A stretch of DNA of 64,000 nt from JALYGJ01 sp963781705 (GTDB lineage Bacteria; Chloroflexota; Limnocylindria; Limnocylindrales; CSP1-4): assembly GCA_963781705.1 (NCBI GenBank), contig CAWAGP010000010.1, positions 1,154,900 through 1,218,899 of the forward strand, in the 5' to 3' direction. A program made the translations under genes and the position numbers. Below, piece after piece: positions 30,254 to 37,882 of this stretch (its first letter is position 1; every line of letters begins with the position of its first letter). The notes beneath the pieces are model-generated. The model was not told the DNA's origin, did no database searches, and saw nothing but the letters and a program-made list of their open reading frames with translations.

Positions 30254-30515
30254 CCTGGCGAAAGAGGGCCCGTACCGCCCGCATCCTTAGGTGAGCGGGC
30301 ATTGAGGCCATAGCCTCTCGTGACTTGGCGCAGGCGGGCGCTTGTCGATCCGCATACCGGCCGCATCGGTATCTCGGGCCGGTTCGCCGCATTAGCGCCC
30401 CCGTGGCGCCCCCGCGGCACCGTCAAGCAGGGACCAACGCGCGGCTTAAGCCCGGCGGTGTGCAGACCGTAGTGATGCAGGCGGTACGCGCCAGCCCAAC
30501 CGAGCCGGAGCGCCC
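30254..30515. other. Intergenic stretch with dispersed repeat motif
   Basis: No gene is seen. It contains GGCCCGTACCGCC at 30267-30279, a motif found again at 49908-49920 and inverted at 49996-50008, and a small hairpin (GAGGC/GCCTC, about 30303-30318) that may serve as a terminator between the converging msrB and GIY-YIG genes. Confidence 0.5.
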
Positions 30516-30869
30516 TCAGTACTGCGGCTGCTCGGCCAGCTTGGCCCGCCAGAGTGCCTCCAGCTCGGCCAGATCGGCCGCCAGTTGTTCAGCCGAGGTC
30601 TCCGACCCGACCGACAGCCGGTCGAGAATCTCGAGTTCGAACGCCGCCACCCCGAACGTGCGCGCGTCGCTGACCAGCCGGCCGTCAAGCGCGCTGACCG
30701 AGCCGGTTGCCTGGGCGAAGTCGAAGCGGTTCTGGAGACTGCCCAGGTCGGCTGACGACCCGATCAGCATCCGGTCATTTGCCGTGTTGCGCAGGGAGTA
30801 CACGCCGGCGTCAGGTGTCCGCCGCTTGTACGCGGCCCGCAGCTCACGACGCCGCCCGGCGTCACTCAT
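30516..30869 (-). CDS. GIY-YIG-like nuclease family protein
   Basis: 117 residues. The opening DAGVYSLRNTANDRMLIGSS matches the GIY-YIG core in the small stand-alone group (AGVY...LIGSS). It is followed by a helix pair with NRFDFA, then FELEILDRL and an amphipathic C-terminal helix. Some members of this group are probably not active nucleases. The conserved Glu of the fold may be FELE. It follows the small gene at 30893-31093 by 23 bases. Confidence 0.7.
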   Translation of the reverse strand: MSDAGRRRELRAAYKRRTPDAGVYSLRNTANDRMLIGSSADLGSLQNRFDFAQATGSVSALDGRLVSDARTFGVAAFELEILDRLSVGSETSAEQLAADLAELEALWRAKLAEQPQY

Positions 30870-30892
30870 CCTTCAACCGACCGTGCACGATG

Positions 30893-31093
30893 TCAGCGAC
30901 GGACAGCCCGCCGGATCCGGCCGACGATCCTGTTGATCAGACCCGGTCGGGCGTCGCTCCGTGGACCGGCGCTCTCAGCTTCCTCCACGATCGGGCGTCG
31001 GGCACGGGCGGATTGCTCATTGGCCTGGCGCTGTTCTTCCTCAGCCGCGTACCCGGCTTGCCCCTGTACGTCGTTCCGACCAAGCCACGTCAT
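30893..31093 (-). CDS. Small hypothetical protein, basic C-terminus
   Basis: 66 residues, no recognised family: a polar, Gln/Glu/Ala-rich middle (AAEEEQRQANEQSARAR) and a basic amphipathic end (INRIVGRIRRAVRR). The case for expression is GGGAGG 7 bases before the ATG and the close position ahead of the GIY-YIG gene. Codon use fits its neighbours. Could be a short regulatory or membrane-associated peptide. Confidence 0.5.
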   Translation of the reverse strand: MTWLGRNDVQGQAGYAAEEEQRQANEQSARARRPIVEEAESAGPRSDARPGLINRIVGRIRRAVRR

Positions 31094-31188
31094 CGTTCAG
31101 CCTCCCACGATCACGATCCGCGCGGCGGCCACTGACGTCAAGGGCCGATGGTCCGATCCGTGCTGCACGGCGAATGCCATACTGAGCC

Positions 31189-31863
31189 ATCCCTGTTCGC
31201 ACCGTCATCGATCGCGGCCCCAAGGGGAAGCGCGCGGTGGCCTTCGGCCTGGACTGGCCGGGCTGGAGTCGGGGCGCAAAGACGGCGGAGCTCGCCCTGG
31301 AGACGCTCGAAACCTATCGGGAACGCTACCGGCCGATCGCCCGCCTGGCCGGGATGGCGCCCGAGTTTGACGCCGCCGGACCGCTTGAGATCGTCGAGGA
31401 CAAGGTCGGCACCGGCTCGACCGACTTCTGGGGCATCTCCTTTTCCCCGTCGGCGGCCGAGCACGACCCTATGGACGCGGCGGAGCTCGAACGCGGCATC
31501 ATTCTCCTTCGGGCCTGCTGGGCGCTCTTCGACGGCGTAGCGGCGCAGGTCTCGCCCGAGATGCGCAGAGGCCCGCGTGGCGGCGGACGCACCCGCGACG
31601 AGATCATTCGCCACACCGTCCGTGTCGAGAGCGAGGACTTCGCCAAGAGGGTGGGCCTACGACTGCCGGAGGGCGCGGCGCTCACGCCGGACGGGCTGCA
31701 CCCGTATCGGGAGGCCTACGTCGCGGCGATGCGCGCGTACAACGCCGGCGAGGTCGAGCGGCGCATGCGCAACTGGACGCTGCCGTTCCTCATCCGACAC
31801 TCGGCCTTCCACACGCTCGACCATGCGTGGGAGATGGAGGACAAGGACCTATCTAACTCCTGA
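31189..31863 (+). CDS. DinB-like hypothetical protein, copy 1 (start codon ATC or internal GTG)
   Basis: About 224 residues, close paralogue of the protein at 36692-37375. Shared segments are ALDWPGWSRGAKT-type, EDKVGTGSTDFWGISFSPSA, VSPEMRRGPRGGGR and LPFLIRHSAFHTLDHAWEME. The end, with HSAFHTxDHxWEMED, suggests a four-helix DinB-type metal-binding fold, but the family is not named with confidence. Alignment with copy 2 places the start at 31189, where the codon is ATC instead of ATG. The only ordinary start in frame is GTG at 31237, which would remove conserved residues. A CATACT hexamer lies 5 bases before the ATC, as the related CATAGT does in copy 2. Confidence 0.72.
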   Translation: MPVRTVIDRGPKGKRAVAFGLDWPGWSRGAKTAELALETLETYRERYRPIARLAGMAPEFDAAGPLEIVEDKVGTGSTDFWGISFSPSAAEHDPMDAAELERGIILLRACWALFDGVAAQVSPEMRRGPRGGGRTRDEIIRHTVRVESEDFAKRVGLRLPEGAALTPDGLHPYREAYVAAMRAYNAGEVERRMRNWTLPFLIRHSAFHTLDHAWEMEDKDLSNS

Positions 31864-31892
31864 CCGGCTTCCGCAACGCGGCCGATTTCGAA

Positions 31893-32063
31893 TCAGCGCC
31901 TCAGCAGGAACAGGGCGCCGGCAACGACGAGCACCGCGATTCCCCCGACGAAGACCCAGTTGCCCCACCAGATGTCCTTGTTGATGCGGCCGACCACGAT
32001 GAGAATCGCGGAGACAACCGCCATCAGCGTCAGGAATGGATGGGCTATCACCCGAGACGGCAT
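31893..32063 (-). CDS. Small two-span membrane protein (56 residues)
   Basis: Begins MPSRVIAHPFLTLMAVVSAI and ends AGALFLLRR. Two hydrophobic helices (LTLMAVVSAILIVVG and WVFVGGIAVLVVAGALFLL) are separated by RINKDIWWGN. A very strong AGGAGG lies 6 bases before the ATG, and it follows the ABC-2 permease gene by 30 bases, so it is probably the last gene of that operon. No family is recognised. It may be a small accessory subunit of the exporter, which is inference from position. Confidence 0.65.
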   Translation of the reverse strand: MPSRVIAHPFLTLMAVVSAILIVVGRINKDIWWGNWVFVGGIAVLVVAGALFLLRR

Positions 32064-32093
32064 CTGATTCCTCCTCTGCTATGGGCGCCCGGA

Positions 32094-33278
32094 TTACCCA
32101 CCAGCGGTATCACGGAACGCATCCATGAAGCGCACCCGTGTGCCGATGCGCAGGGCGGCGTTGGTGTAGATGCGGCCGGCCAGCCAGGTCAGGCCGATGA
32201 TGCTGGCGACGGTCAGCGCCACGGCCAGGCCGACCTCCCAGAGTGGCACGTCACTGCTGGCCATCCGCACCGCCATGACGATTGGGGCGAACGGCGGAAG
32301 CAACGAGACCACCGTGGCCAGCGGACCACTTGGATTCGGCAGCGAGGCATACACGAGCAGGTACGCGGCGATCTGCAGGACCGCGATCGGGGCGATGGCG
32401 CTCTGCACCTCCTCCTGGCGCGAGACGAGGGACGCGACCGCGGCGTAACCGGTGGCGTAGAAGAGGAAGCCGAGCAGGAACCAGAAGATATCGGCCAGGA
32501 TCGAGCTCACCCCAAGGGCCGGGATCGCGGCGACGTTGGTCACCTGGACCGCGACGAGCGCGGCCGCGCCCACGATCGTGAGCTGCAGAAGACCGACGAG
32601 GCCGATGCCGATGACCTTGCCCGCGAGCAGGCGGCTTGGCTGGATCGTCGCGAGCAGGATCTCCATGATCCGCGTCGCCTTCTCCTCGACCACGCCCTGG
32701 GCCACCATGTTCCCGTACTGGCCGAGTGCGATCCAGAGCACGATCCCGAGAGCCAGGCTGGCGAACAGGTTCTCGCTGTCTTTGGGAGTGGGCGGCTGCA
32801 GAAGCTGGACCGGTACCAAAGCCATCGCCGAGGCAATGGCCGCCGGTGAGAGGCCGGCGTCGGCAAGGCGTGCCGCCTCCGCGGCCAGGGACAGGGCCGT
32901 CACGACGTTCGACGCGATCGCAGTCTTGGCCACGGCCGTCGGGGCGCCCGCCGACCCGGTCACCAGCACGTCGAGCGTGCCCGCCGTTACCTGCGCCTCC
33001 CCGGCGGTCACGTCGGCAACGTCGCTGACGGTCACATTCGCACCCAGCGCCGCGGCCGACGCGCTGAACGTCCGCTCGAGCGCCTGCGATCCGCCGCTGA
33101 AGCCCACCCGCACCGGCGTGCTCTTGCCGGCGAGGAGGGACGCGGCCACGATGCCGACGACCACCAGGGCCACCATGAACAGGGTCCCGCCCACGAAGAC
33201 GCGCGAGCGCATGCGAATCTGGATCTCGCGCCGGGCGACCAGGAACACGATCGGTCGCCCTCCGGCGTTGTCGCTCAC
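32094..33278 (-). CDS. ABC-2 type transporter permease (NatB-like)
   Basis: 394-residue permease: one N-terminal span (VGGTLFMVALVVVGIVAASL), a large extracytoplasmic domain (about residues 55-170), then five or six spans. The family segment QYGNMVAQGVVEEKATRIMEILLATIQPSRLLAGKVIGIG is split between helices. This is the architecture of sodium/drug exporters of the NatAB type. The start overlaps the ATPase stop (ATGA). Substrate unknown. Confidence 0.9.
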   Translation of the reverse strand: MSDNAGGRPIVFLVARREIQIRMRSRVFVGGTLFMVALVVVGIVAASLLAGKSTPVRVGFSGGSQALERTFSASAAALGANVTVSDVADVTAGEAQVTAGTLDVLVTGSAGAPTAVAKTAIASNVVTALSLAAEAARLADAGLSPAAIASAMALVPVQLLQPPTPKDSENLFASLALGIVLWIALGQYGNMVAQGVVEEKATRIMEILLATIQPSRLLAGKVIGIGLVGLLQLTIVGAAALVAVQVTNVAAIPALGVSSILADIFWFLLGFLFYATGYAAVASLVSRQEEVQSAIAPIAVLQIAAYLLVYASLPNPSGPLATVVSLLPPFAPIVMAVRMASSDVPLWEVGLAVALTVASIIGLTWLAGRIYTNAALRIGTRVRFMDAFRDTAGG

Positions 33279-34189
33279 GACACGTTCTCCTGCAGGACTG
33301 TCCGGAAGATGTCACCGAGGCTCGGCTCGACACGGCGGAACTCGCGCACCGGCCCGGTCTCGAGGGCCGCCCGAAGGAGCGTCTGATCGTCGCCGCCCGG
33401 TTCGATCTCGAACAGCAGACCCGACCCGTCGCGCGAGATGAGCGTCGCCCCCGCAATGCCCTCCCCCCATCCGGCGGCCGCGTTGGGCGCGTCGACGAGC
33501 CGCCGTTCGGCGGCACCCGTACGCAGTTCAGCGACCGTGCCGTGGGCCACGACCTTGCCCCGATTGACGATCGCGACGCGGTCGCAGATTCGTTCGACCA
33601 GTTCGAGCTCGTGGCTCGAGAAGATGACCGGCAGGCCGGCATCGGCCTGCTCCCGCAGCACCGCGCTCATGACATCGACCGCGACCGGATCGAGACTCGC
33701 GAACGGCTCATCGAGGACGAGCATGATGGGATTGAATACGAGAGCGGCGGCAAGTTGGACGCGTTGCTGGTTGCCCATGCTCAGGCTCTGCACGTCGTCG
33801 CTGGCGCGGTCGCCCAGGTCGAACCGTTCGAGCCATTTCCGGGTCGCCGCCGCCGCGGGCGCAGGAGCCATGCCGTGCAGTTGACCGAGGTACGCCAGTT
33901 GCTCGGCGACGTGCATCTTCGGGTAGAGGCCACGCTCCTCGGGCATGTAGCCGATCCGCCGGCGAGCCTCGAACGTGAGCGGAGTTCCGCCGAATAGGAC
34001 CTTGCCCTCGTCGGCCTCCAGTACCCCAAGCACGATGCGCATGGTGGTCGTCTTGCCTGCGCCATTGCGCCCGACGAAGCCGAACACCTCGCCGGCCGGG
34101 ACTTCGAGGCTCAGTCCGGCGAGCGCCACCACCTCGCCGTAGCGCTTCGAGATGCCATCAATCTCAAGGGCTCGGGCATCGCCGTTCAT
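33275..34189 (-). CDS. ABC transporter ATP-binding protein (NatA-like)
   Basis: 304 residues. Walker A GRNGAGKTT near residue 40, an unusual signature loop LSMGNQQRVQLAAAL (LSxGxxQ type), Walker B IMLVLDEPFASLDP, and H-loop SSHELE. The C-terminal 80 residues form the extension common in NatA/exporter ATPases. Its start overlaps the ribbon-helix-helix gene (ATGA), and the permease follows with the same overlap, so the three are translationally coupled. Confidence 0.93.
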   Translation of the reverse strand: MNGDARALEIDGISKRYGEVVALAGLSLEVPAGEVFGFVGRNGAGKTTTMRIVLGVLEADEGKVLFGGTPLTFEARRRIGYMPEERGLYPKMHVAEQLAYLGQLHGMAPAPAAAATRKWLERFDLGDRASDDVQSLSMGNQQRVQLAAALVFNPIMLVLDEPFASLDPVAVDVMSAVLREQADAGLPVIFSSHELELVERICDRVAIVNRGKVVAHGTVAELRTGAAERRLVDAPNAAAGWGEGIAGATLISRDGSGLLFEIEPGGDDQTLLRAALETGPVREFRRVEPSLGDIFRTVLQENVS

Positions 34190-34476
34190 CGCCTGACCTT
34201 TGTCGACGAGGCAGGCTCGCGGGCTGCCGCCGGCCGCGAGCGTGGCTCACTCGGCGTTCGGTGAGGGGCGGTCCGGTCGGGGTCCTCGTCGGCATCTGCT
34301 CGATCCCGGCGCGTCCCGGTCGGCAGTCGGCCCACGTCGCGGAGCGCACCGCGCAGCAAGTACTCGATCTGCCCGTTCAGGCTGCGCAGATCATCTGCCG
34401 CCCAGGCTTTCAGGGCGTTCATCGTCGCCGGCTCGAGCCGCAGGACGAACGGCTTCCGTTCGCTCGCGCTGGCCAT
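34186..34476 (-). CDS. Ribbon-helix-helix (Arc-type) DNA-binding protein
   Basis: 96 residues: an RHH fold at the N-terminus (KPFVLRLEPATMNALKAWA, then LRSLNGQIEYLLRGAL) followed by a disordered Arg/Pro-rich tail of about 45 residues. The ATG at 34476 is two bases after the SPFH stop. It is a plausible repressor of its own operon, and an inverted repeat overlaps the promoter (35389-35401). In many genomes such proteins accompany SPFH genes. No toxin partner is seen. Confidence 0.8.
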   Translation of the reverse strand: MASASERKPFVLRLEPATMNALKAWAADDLRSLNGQIEYLLRGALRDVGRLPTGTRRDRADADEDPDRTAPHRTPSEPRSRPAAAREPASSTKVRR

Positions 34477-34478
34477 CG

Positions 34479-35363
34479 CTAGTACAGCGTCCCGGCGTTG
34501 ACGACGGGCTGGCTCTCGCGTTCGCTGCACAGCACGACCAGCAAGTTGCTGACCATGGCCGCCTTGCGCTCCTCGTCGAGCTCAACGATCTGTTTGCTCG
34601 ACAGCTGCTCCAGCGCCATTTGAACCATGCTCACCGCCCCGCCGACGATGCGCGTCCGGGCGTCGATGATCGCGCCTGCCTGCTGGCGACGCAGCATCGC
34701 GCCGGCGATCTCGGGCGCATAGGCGAGGTGGCTGATCCGGGTGTCGAGGACCTCGATCCCGGCCGTTTCCAGGCGGCTCTGGATCTCGCGCCTCAGTTCC
34801 TCACCAACCTCATGGGGATTGCCACGGAGCGAGTGCTCCTCGCCGTGGCCGTCGTAGGGGTAGGCGGTGGCGAGCGTGCGGATCGCGGCCTCTGTCTGGA
34901 TCCGCAGGAACTGCTCGTAGTCGTCGACCTCGAAGAGCGCCTCCGCGGTGTCGACAACCCGCCACACGACGACAGCGGCGATCTCGATCGGGTTGCCGTC
35001 GTGGTCGTTGACCTTGAGTCGCTGGCTCTCGAAGTTGCGGACCTTCAGGGAGATGCGTCGGCGCCGCATGAGCGGGTTGACCCACCACGGGCCCGGCTCC
35101 TTGAGGCTGCCCGCGTAGCGCCCAAGCAGCACGAGCACCCGGGCTTCGTTCGGGTTGATCACCGTGAGGCCAGCGGAGCCGAGCACCACTGCCAATGCGA
35201 TCAACCCGATCCCGATACGGAACGCACCCGCCCCGATCGGTGCCGGCGGCCCCCCATTCGCCAGGTCATACGCAATCGACGCAATCAGCACCACCACCCC
35301 AACGACCACGCCGGCCAAGACTGGGTAGCCCGGCGCCGCCCGACCTTGTCGTTCCCGGATCAT
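34479..35363 (-). CDS. SPFH/Band 7 (slipin-like) membrane protein
   Basis: 294 residues: two N-terminal membrane spans (YPVLAGVVVGVVVLIASIAY and FRIGIGLIALAVVLGSAGL), then the SPFH domain (VINPNEARVLVLLGRYAGSL, ISLKVRNFESQRLKVNDHDG, EIAAVVVWRV). A helical region carries EVLDTRISHLAYAPEIAGAM with RRQQAGAIIDARTRIV. Such scaffolds assemble at membranes and organise partners. AGGAGG lies 7 bases before the ATG. First gene of the SPFH / RHH / ABC exporter operon. Confidence 0.92.
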   Translation of the reverse strand: MIRERQGRAAPGYPVLAGVVVGVVVLIASIAYDLANGGPPAPIGAGAFRIGIGLIALAVVLGSAGLTVINPNEARVLVLLGRYAGSLKEPGPWWVNPLMRRRRISLKVRNFESQRLKVNDHDGNPIEIAAVVVWRVVDTAEALFEVDDYEQFLRIQTEAAIRTLATAYPYDGHGEEHSLRGNPHEVGEELRREIQSRLETAGIEVLDTRISHLAYAPEIAGAMLRRQQAGAIIDARTRIVGGAVSMVQMALEQLSSKQIVELDEERKAAMVSNLLVVLCSERESQPVVNAGTLY

Positions 35364-35384
35364 CGGCAGCCTCCTGATCTTCTG

Positions 35385-35403
35385 ATGGTATCACGACGAT
35401 ATT
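35385..35403 (-). promoter_or_regulatory. Candidate promoter/operator of the SPFH operon
   Basis: On the minus strand TGATACCAT reads as an extended -10 (TGn plus TACCAT). Overlapping it is an inverted repeat TATC-N5-GATA (35389-35401) that could be the site for the ribbon-helix-helix protein of the operon. Short arms, so only suggestive. Confidence 0.4.
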
Positions 35404-35540
35404 AGAGCGCCCACGCCACCGACCCCGCGCCGCACTCGGCGCGCGGCGGTGATCCAACCGCTTCTGCACGAATGGACCAGCCAGAGCAAGCGGACCGAGA
35501 GCGTCTTCTCGTGGATCACATCGGTGCCCTAAGCGTCAAT

Positions 35541-35709
35541 TCAATAGTCAAGGGCCAGGCGCCACTCACTGCGCGGAAGAACAGCAAACGTCTCGCCTTC
35601 CTCCGGTTCCCGCCCGACGATCAGCCTCCCCGAGCACCTTCCATTCCGTACCGGAGACACGCTGAAAGACCACATAGGCGCCGAGCCTGTCAGTCGTCAG
35701 AGCTTTCAC
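35541..35709 (-). CDS. Small hypothetical protein (about 55 residues, frameshifted)
   Basis: From GTG 35709 (or 35712) the frame gives VKALTTDRLGAYVVFQRVSG and TEWKVLGEADRRAG. The adjacent frame then gives REPEEGETFAVLPRSEWRLA and LDY before TGA at 35541. Together they look like one compact beta-rich protein of a type found next to regulators in actinobacteria-like genomes (YVVF...W...V.AVP.R.W pattern). One extra base near 35620 separates the halves. GAGGAAGG precedes the start, and the gene begins 9-12 bases after the upstream stop. Function unknown. Confidence 0.5.
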
Positions 35710-35720
35710 CACCCTTCCTC

Positions 35721-36512
35721 TCAGTTGCCCGCAGATCTGCGCGATTGGCTCGAGAGGGCGCCCAGTTCGCCGTGCAGTCTGACCAGATCCGCATCCTGAG
35801 CGGCGTAGGCCCTCAGGTCGGGACGTATGCGCAGCGCGGATCGCAACACGCGCCGCGCCGATGCAATACGACCTTCGAGCGCCTCGCGGCACGCGAGGTT
35901 GTACAGCAACAGGCCTGCGTCGTCCGTGGCCAGAACGCCCGCTTTGGCGATCTCACGTCCCACCGCGACGAGACCACGCGAGGGTGTCTTGCGCCGCACC
36001 CCGGGCACCGCGGAGAGGTGCTCGAGATCGTGGAGTGGTCCGCTGCCCAGGATCGAACCCACCAAGATGGCACTGTCCTTGAGCAGCATCTCGTCGGTGG
36101 CTCGCAGCGCGGCGATCAGCCTGGCGGACGAGGCATCCGCATCGGCCTCCACGTGCTCCCAGGTCCAGTTTGCACGCTCGGCGTGCGACCTTGCGTTCAT
36201 GGTGTCGAGCGTGGCGTCGTCGAACCTGAGCGCCATACGTGCCGGCGACGGCGCCCGGTTGCGATCGACTCCCGCCTGGAGGCGGAGCGCCTGGCGGTCG
36301 CGCCAGGCGCTGATGTGAGCAAGCACGTCCTTTGGGGACCAGCCGCCGCTAGGCCGGCGATTGCGCCGGTCAGTGGCGATTCCGTCGAAGACAGCCCGCT
36401 CGGCCACCCGGGCCGCCGTGGCAAACAGGATCAGCGCCTCCTTGACGGAGGCAACGTGCGCCGCATCCGCCGCGAATTGGCGCATACCCAGCGTGTCCTC
36501 GACTGACCCCAT
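35721..36512 (-). CDS. DinB/ClbS-like four-helix protein with C-terminal TPR
   Basis: 263 residues. The first about 165 residues resemble the ClbS/DfsB group of DinB-like proteins (GWSPKDVLAHISAWRDRQAL with the metal-type His, then GSGPLHDLEHL with HDLEH). The last about 70 residues look like a TPR unit (LLYNLACREALEGRIASARR, SALRIRPDLRAYAAQDADL), so this is a two-domain fusion. ClbS-like proteins can hydrolyse reactive compounds. Here the role is unknown. Divergent from the next DinB-like pair. Confidence 0.75.
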   Translation of the reverse strand: MGSVEDTLGMRQFAADAAHVASVKEALILFATAARVAERAVFDGIATDRRNRRPSGGWSPKDVLAHISAWRDRQALRLQAGVDRNRAPSPARMALRFDDATLDTMNARSHAERANWTWEHVEADADASSARLIAALRATDEMLLKDSAILVGSILGSGPLHDLEHLSAVPGVRRKTPSRGLVAVGREIAKAGVLATDDAGLLLYNLACREALEGRIASARRVLRSALRIRPDLRAYAAQDADLVRLHGELGALSSQSRRSAGN

Positions 36513-36691
36513 GGCAGGAAGCTAGCACCGAATCGAAGCACGCTATGCCGGTGAGCGATCTGTCGACCTCACGTGCGCGCACCTGGGACACCACGAATTC
36601 CTCGTTGTGCGAGACCGTCTGGTCCCCCTGACGGGAACCGTCCGACTTCAACGCTGTCGCGAGTCTTGCAGTGCGCATGCCATAGTTAGGC

Positions 36692-37375
36692 ATGCCTGTT
36701 CGCACTGTCATCGACCGCGGACCCAACGGCAAACGCGCGGTTGCCATCGCCCTCGACTGGCCGGGCTGGAGCCGCGGCGCCAAGACCGATGCCGACGCGC
36801 TCGAGACGCTCGAGGCCTACCGCGAACGCTACCGACCGGTGGCCGCCCTGGCGGGAATACAATCCGAGTTCGACCAAGAGGGCCCGCTGGAGGTGGTCGA
36901 GGACAAGGTCGGCACCGGCTCGACCGACTTCTGGGGCATCTCCTTCTCGCCCTCAGCCACCGAGTACGGACCGATGAGCCAGGAAGAGCTCGACCGCAAG
37001 CTCACCATCTTGCGCGCCTGCTGGACTTACTTCGACGATGTCGCCGCGCGTGTGTCACCGGAGATGCGCCGCGGGCCGCGCGGCGGCGGGCGCAGCCGCG
37101 ACGAGATCATCCGTCACGTGATGCGCGTCGAGAGCCTGGACTTCGCGAAGCAGGTCGGCCTGCTCGTGCCCGACGACGGCGTGGTGGTCGCAGCTGCCGC
37201 ACGCCCCGGGTACCGCGACGCCTACGTGGCGGCGATGCGTGCCTACAACGCGGGCGAGGTCACGCGCAGGATGCGCTCGTGGACGCTCCCCTTCCTCATC
37301 CGCCACTCGGCCTTCCACACCATGGACCATGCCTGGGAGATGGAAGACAAGGACCTGTCCGGAGAAGCCAAATGA
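36692..37375 (+). CDS. DinB-like hypothetical protein, copy 2
   Basis: 227 residues, paralogue of the protein at 31189. The start MPVRTVIDRGPNGKRAVAIA is clean with ATG. Conserved GTGSTDFWGISFSPSATEY and a C-terminal RHSAFHTMDHAWEMEDKD give His and Asp residues suited to metal binding. A CATAGT -10-like hexamer lies only 5 bases before the ATG and no Shine-Dalgarno is seen, suggesting a leaderless transcript. Overlaps the next DinB gene (ATGA). Confidence 0.75.
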   Translation: MPVRTVIDRGPNGKRAVAIALDWPGWSRGAKTDADALETLEAYRERYRPVAALAGIQSEFDQEGPLEVVEDKVGTGSTDFWGISFSPSATEYGPMSQEELDRKLTILRACWTYFDDVAARVSPEMRRGPRGGGRSRDEIIRHVMRVESLDFAKQVGLLVPDDGVVVAAAARPGYRDAYVAAMRAYNAGEVTRRMRSWTLPFLIRHSAFHTMDHAWEMEDKDLSGEAK

Positions 37376-37863
37376 ACGTTGACGAGATTCGTTTCCTGTA
37401 CGCCTACGACCGCTGGGCGACCGAGCGCGTGCTCGGTGTGCTGGACGGCGTCGGCGCCGACGTCTGGCGCAGCGCCAACATCGTCGGCGAGCGCGGGCTC
37501 GGCGGCATCCTGGTTCACCATCTCGGTGCGTCGATGCGTTGGCGCATCAGCCTCCAGAGCGAGGGCGACGAGGCGAACCTGCCTCAACCGGAGAAGGATC
37601 CGCCGCCTGCGGTCGACGAGCTGCGCCGCATGTGGGCCGACGAATGGACGGCCACCGACCAGTGGCTCGCCGGCCTGAGCGACGGCTTCGTCAACTACGT
37701 CCACGACGGCGTCCCGGTCTGGCAGATGCTGGTGCACGTCGTGAACCACGGCACGCAACACCGGTCCGAGGCTGCCGCGCTACTGACCGCCGAAGGCCAG
37801 TCACCCGGCGAGCTGGACCTGATCGATTACGCCGACTTGCCGGCGGCCGCCAGCAAGTCCTGA
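37372..37863 (+). CDS. DinB family protein
   Basis: 163 residues with the DinB three-His pattern: LVHHLGASMRWR (His near residue 50), and VHVVNHGTQHRSEAAALLT (two His near 125-130). YAYDRWATERVLGVLDGV is the usual first helix. DinB-fold enzymes bind a divalent metal, often Zn or Ni, and many are thiol-dependent transferases. The role here is unknown. Translationally coupled to the upstream DinB-like gene. Confidence 0.88.
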   Translation: MNVDEIRFLYAYDRWATERVLGVLDGVGADVWRSANIVGERGLGGILVHHLGASMRWRISLQSEGDEANLPQPEKDPPPAVDELRRMWADEWTATDQWLAGLSDGFVNYVHDGVPVWQMLVHVVNHGTQHRSEAAALLTAEGQSPGELDLIDYADLPAAASKS

Positions 37864-37882
37864 ATTGGGAGCCGGTTGCAGG

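Noticed and set aside
34186..34476. Toxin-antitoxin module
   Set aside because: The RHH protein could be an antitoxin, but no toxin-like gene is adjacent; neighbours are SPFH and ABC genes.
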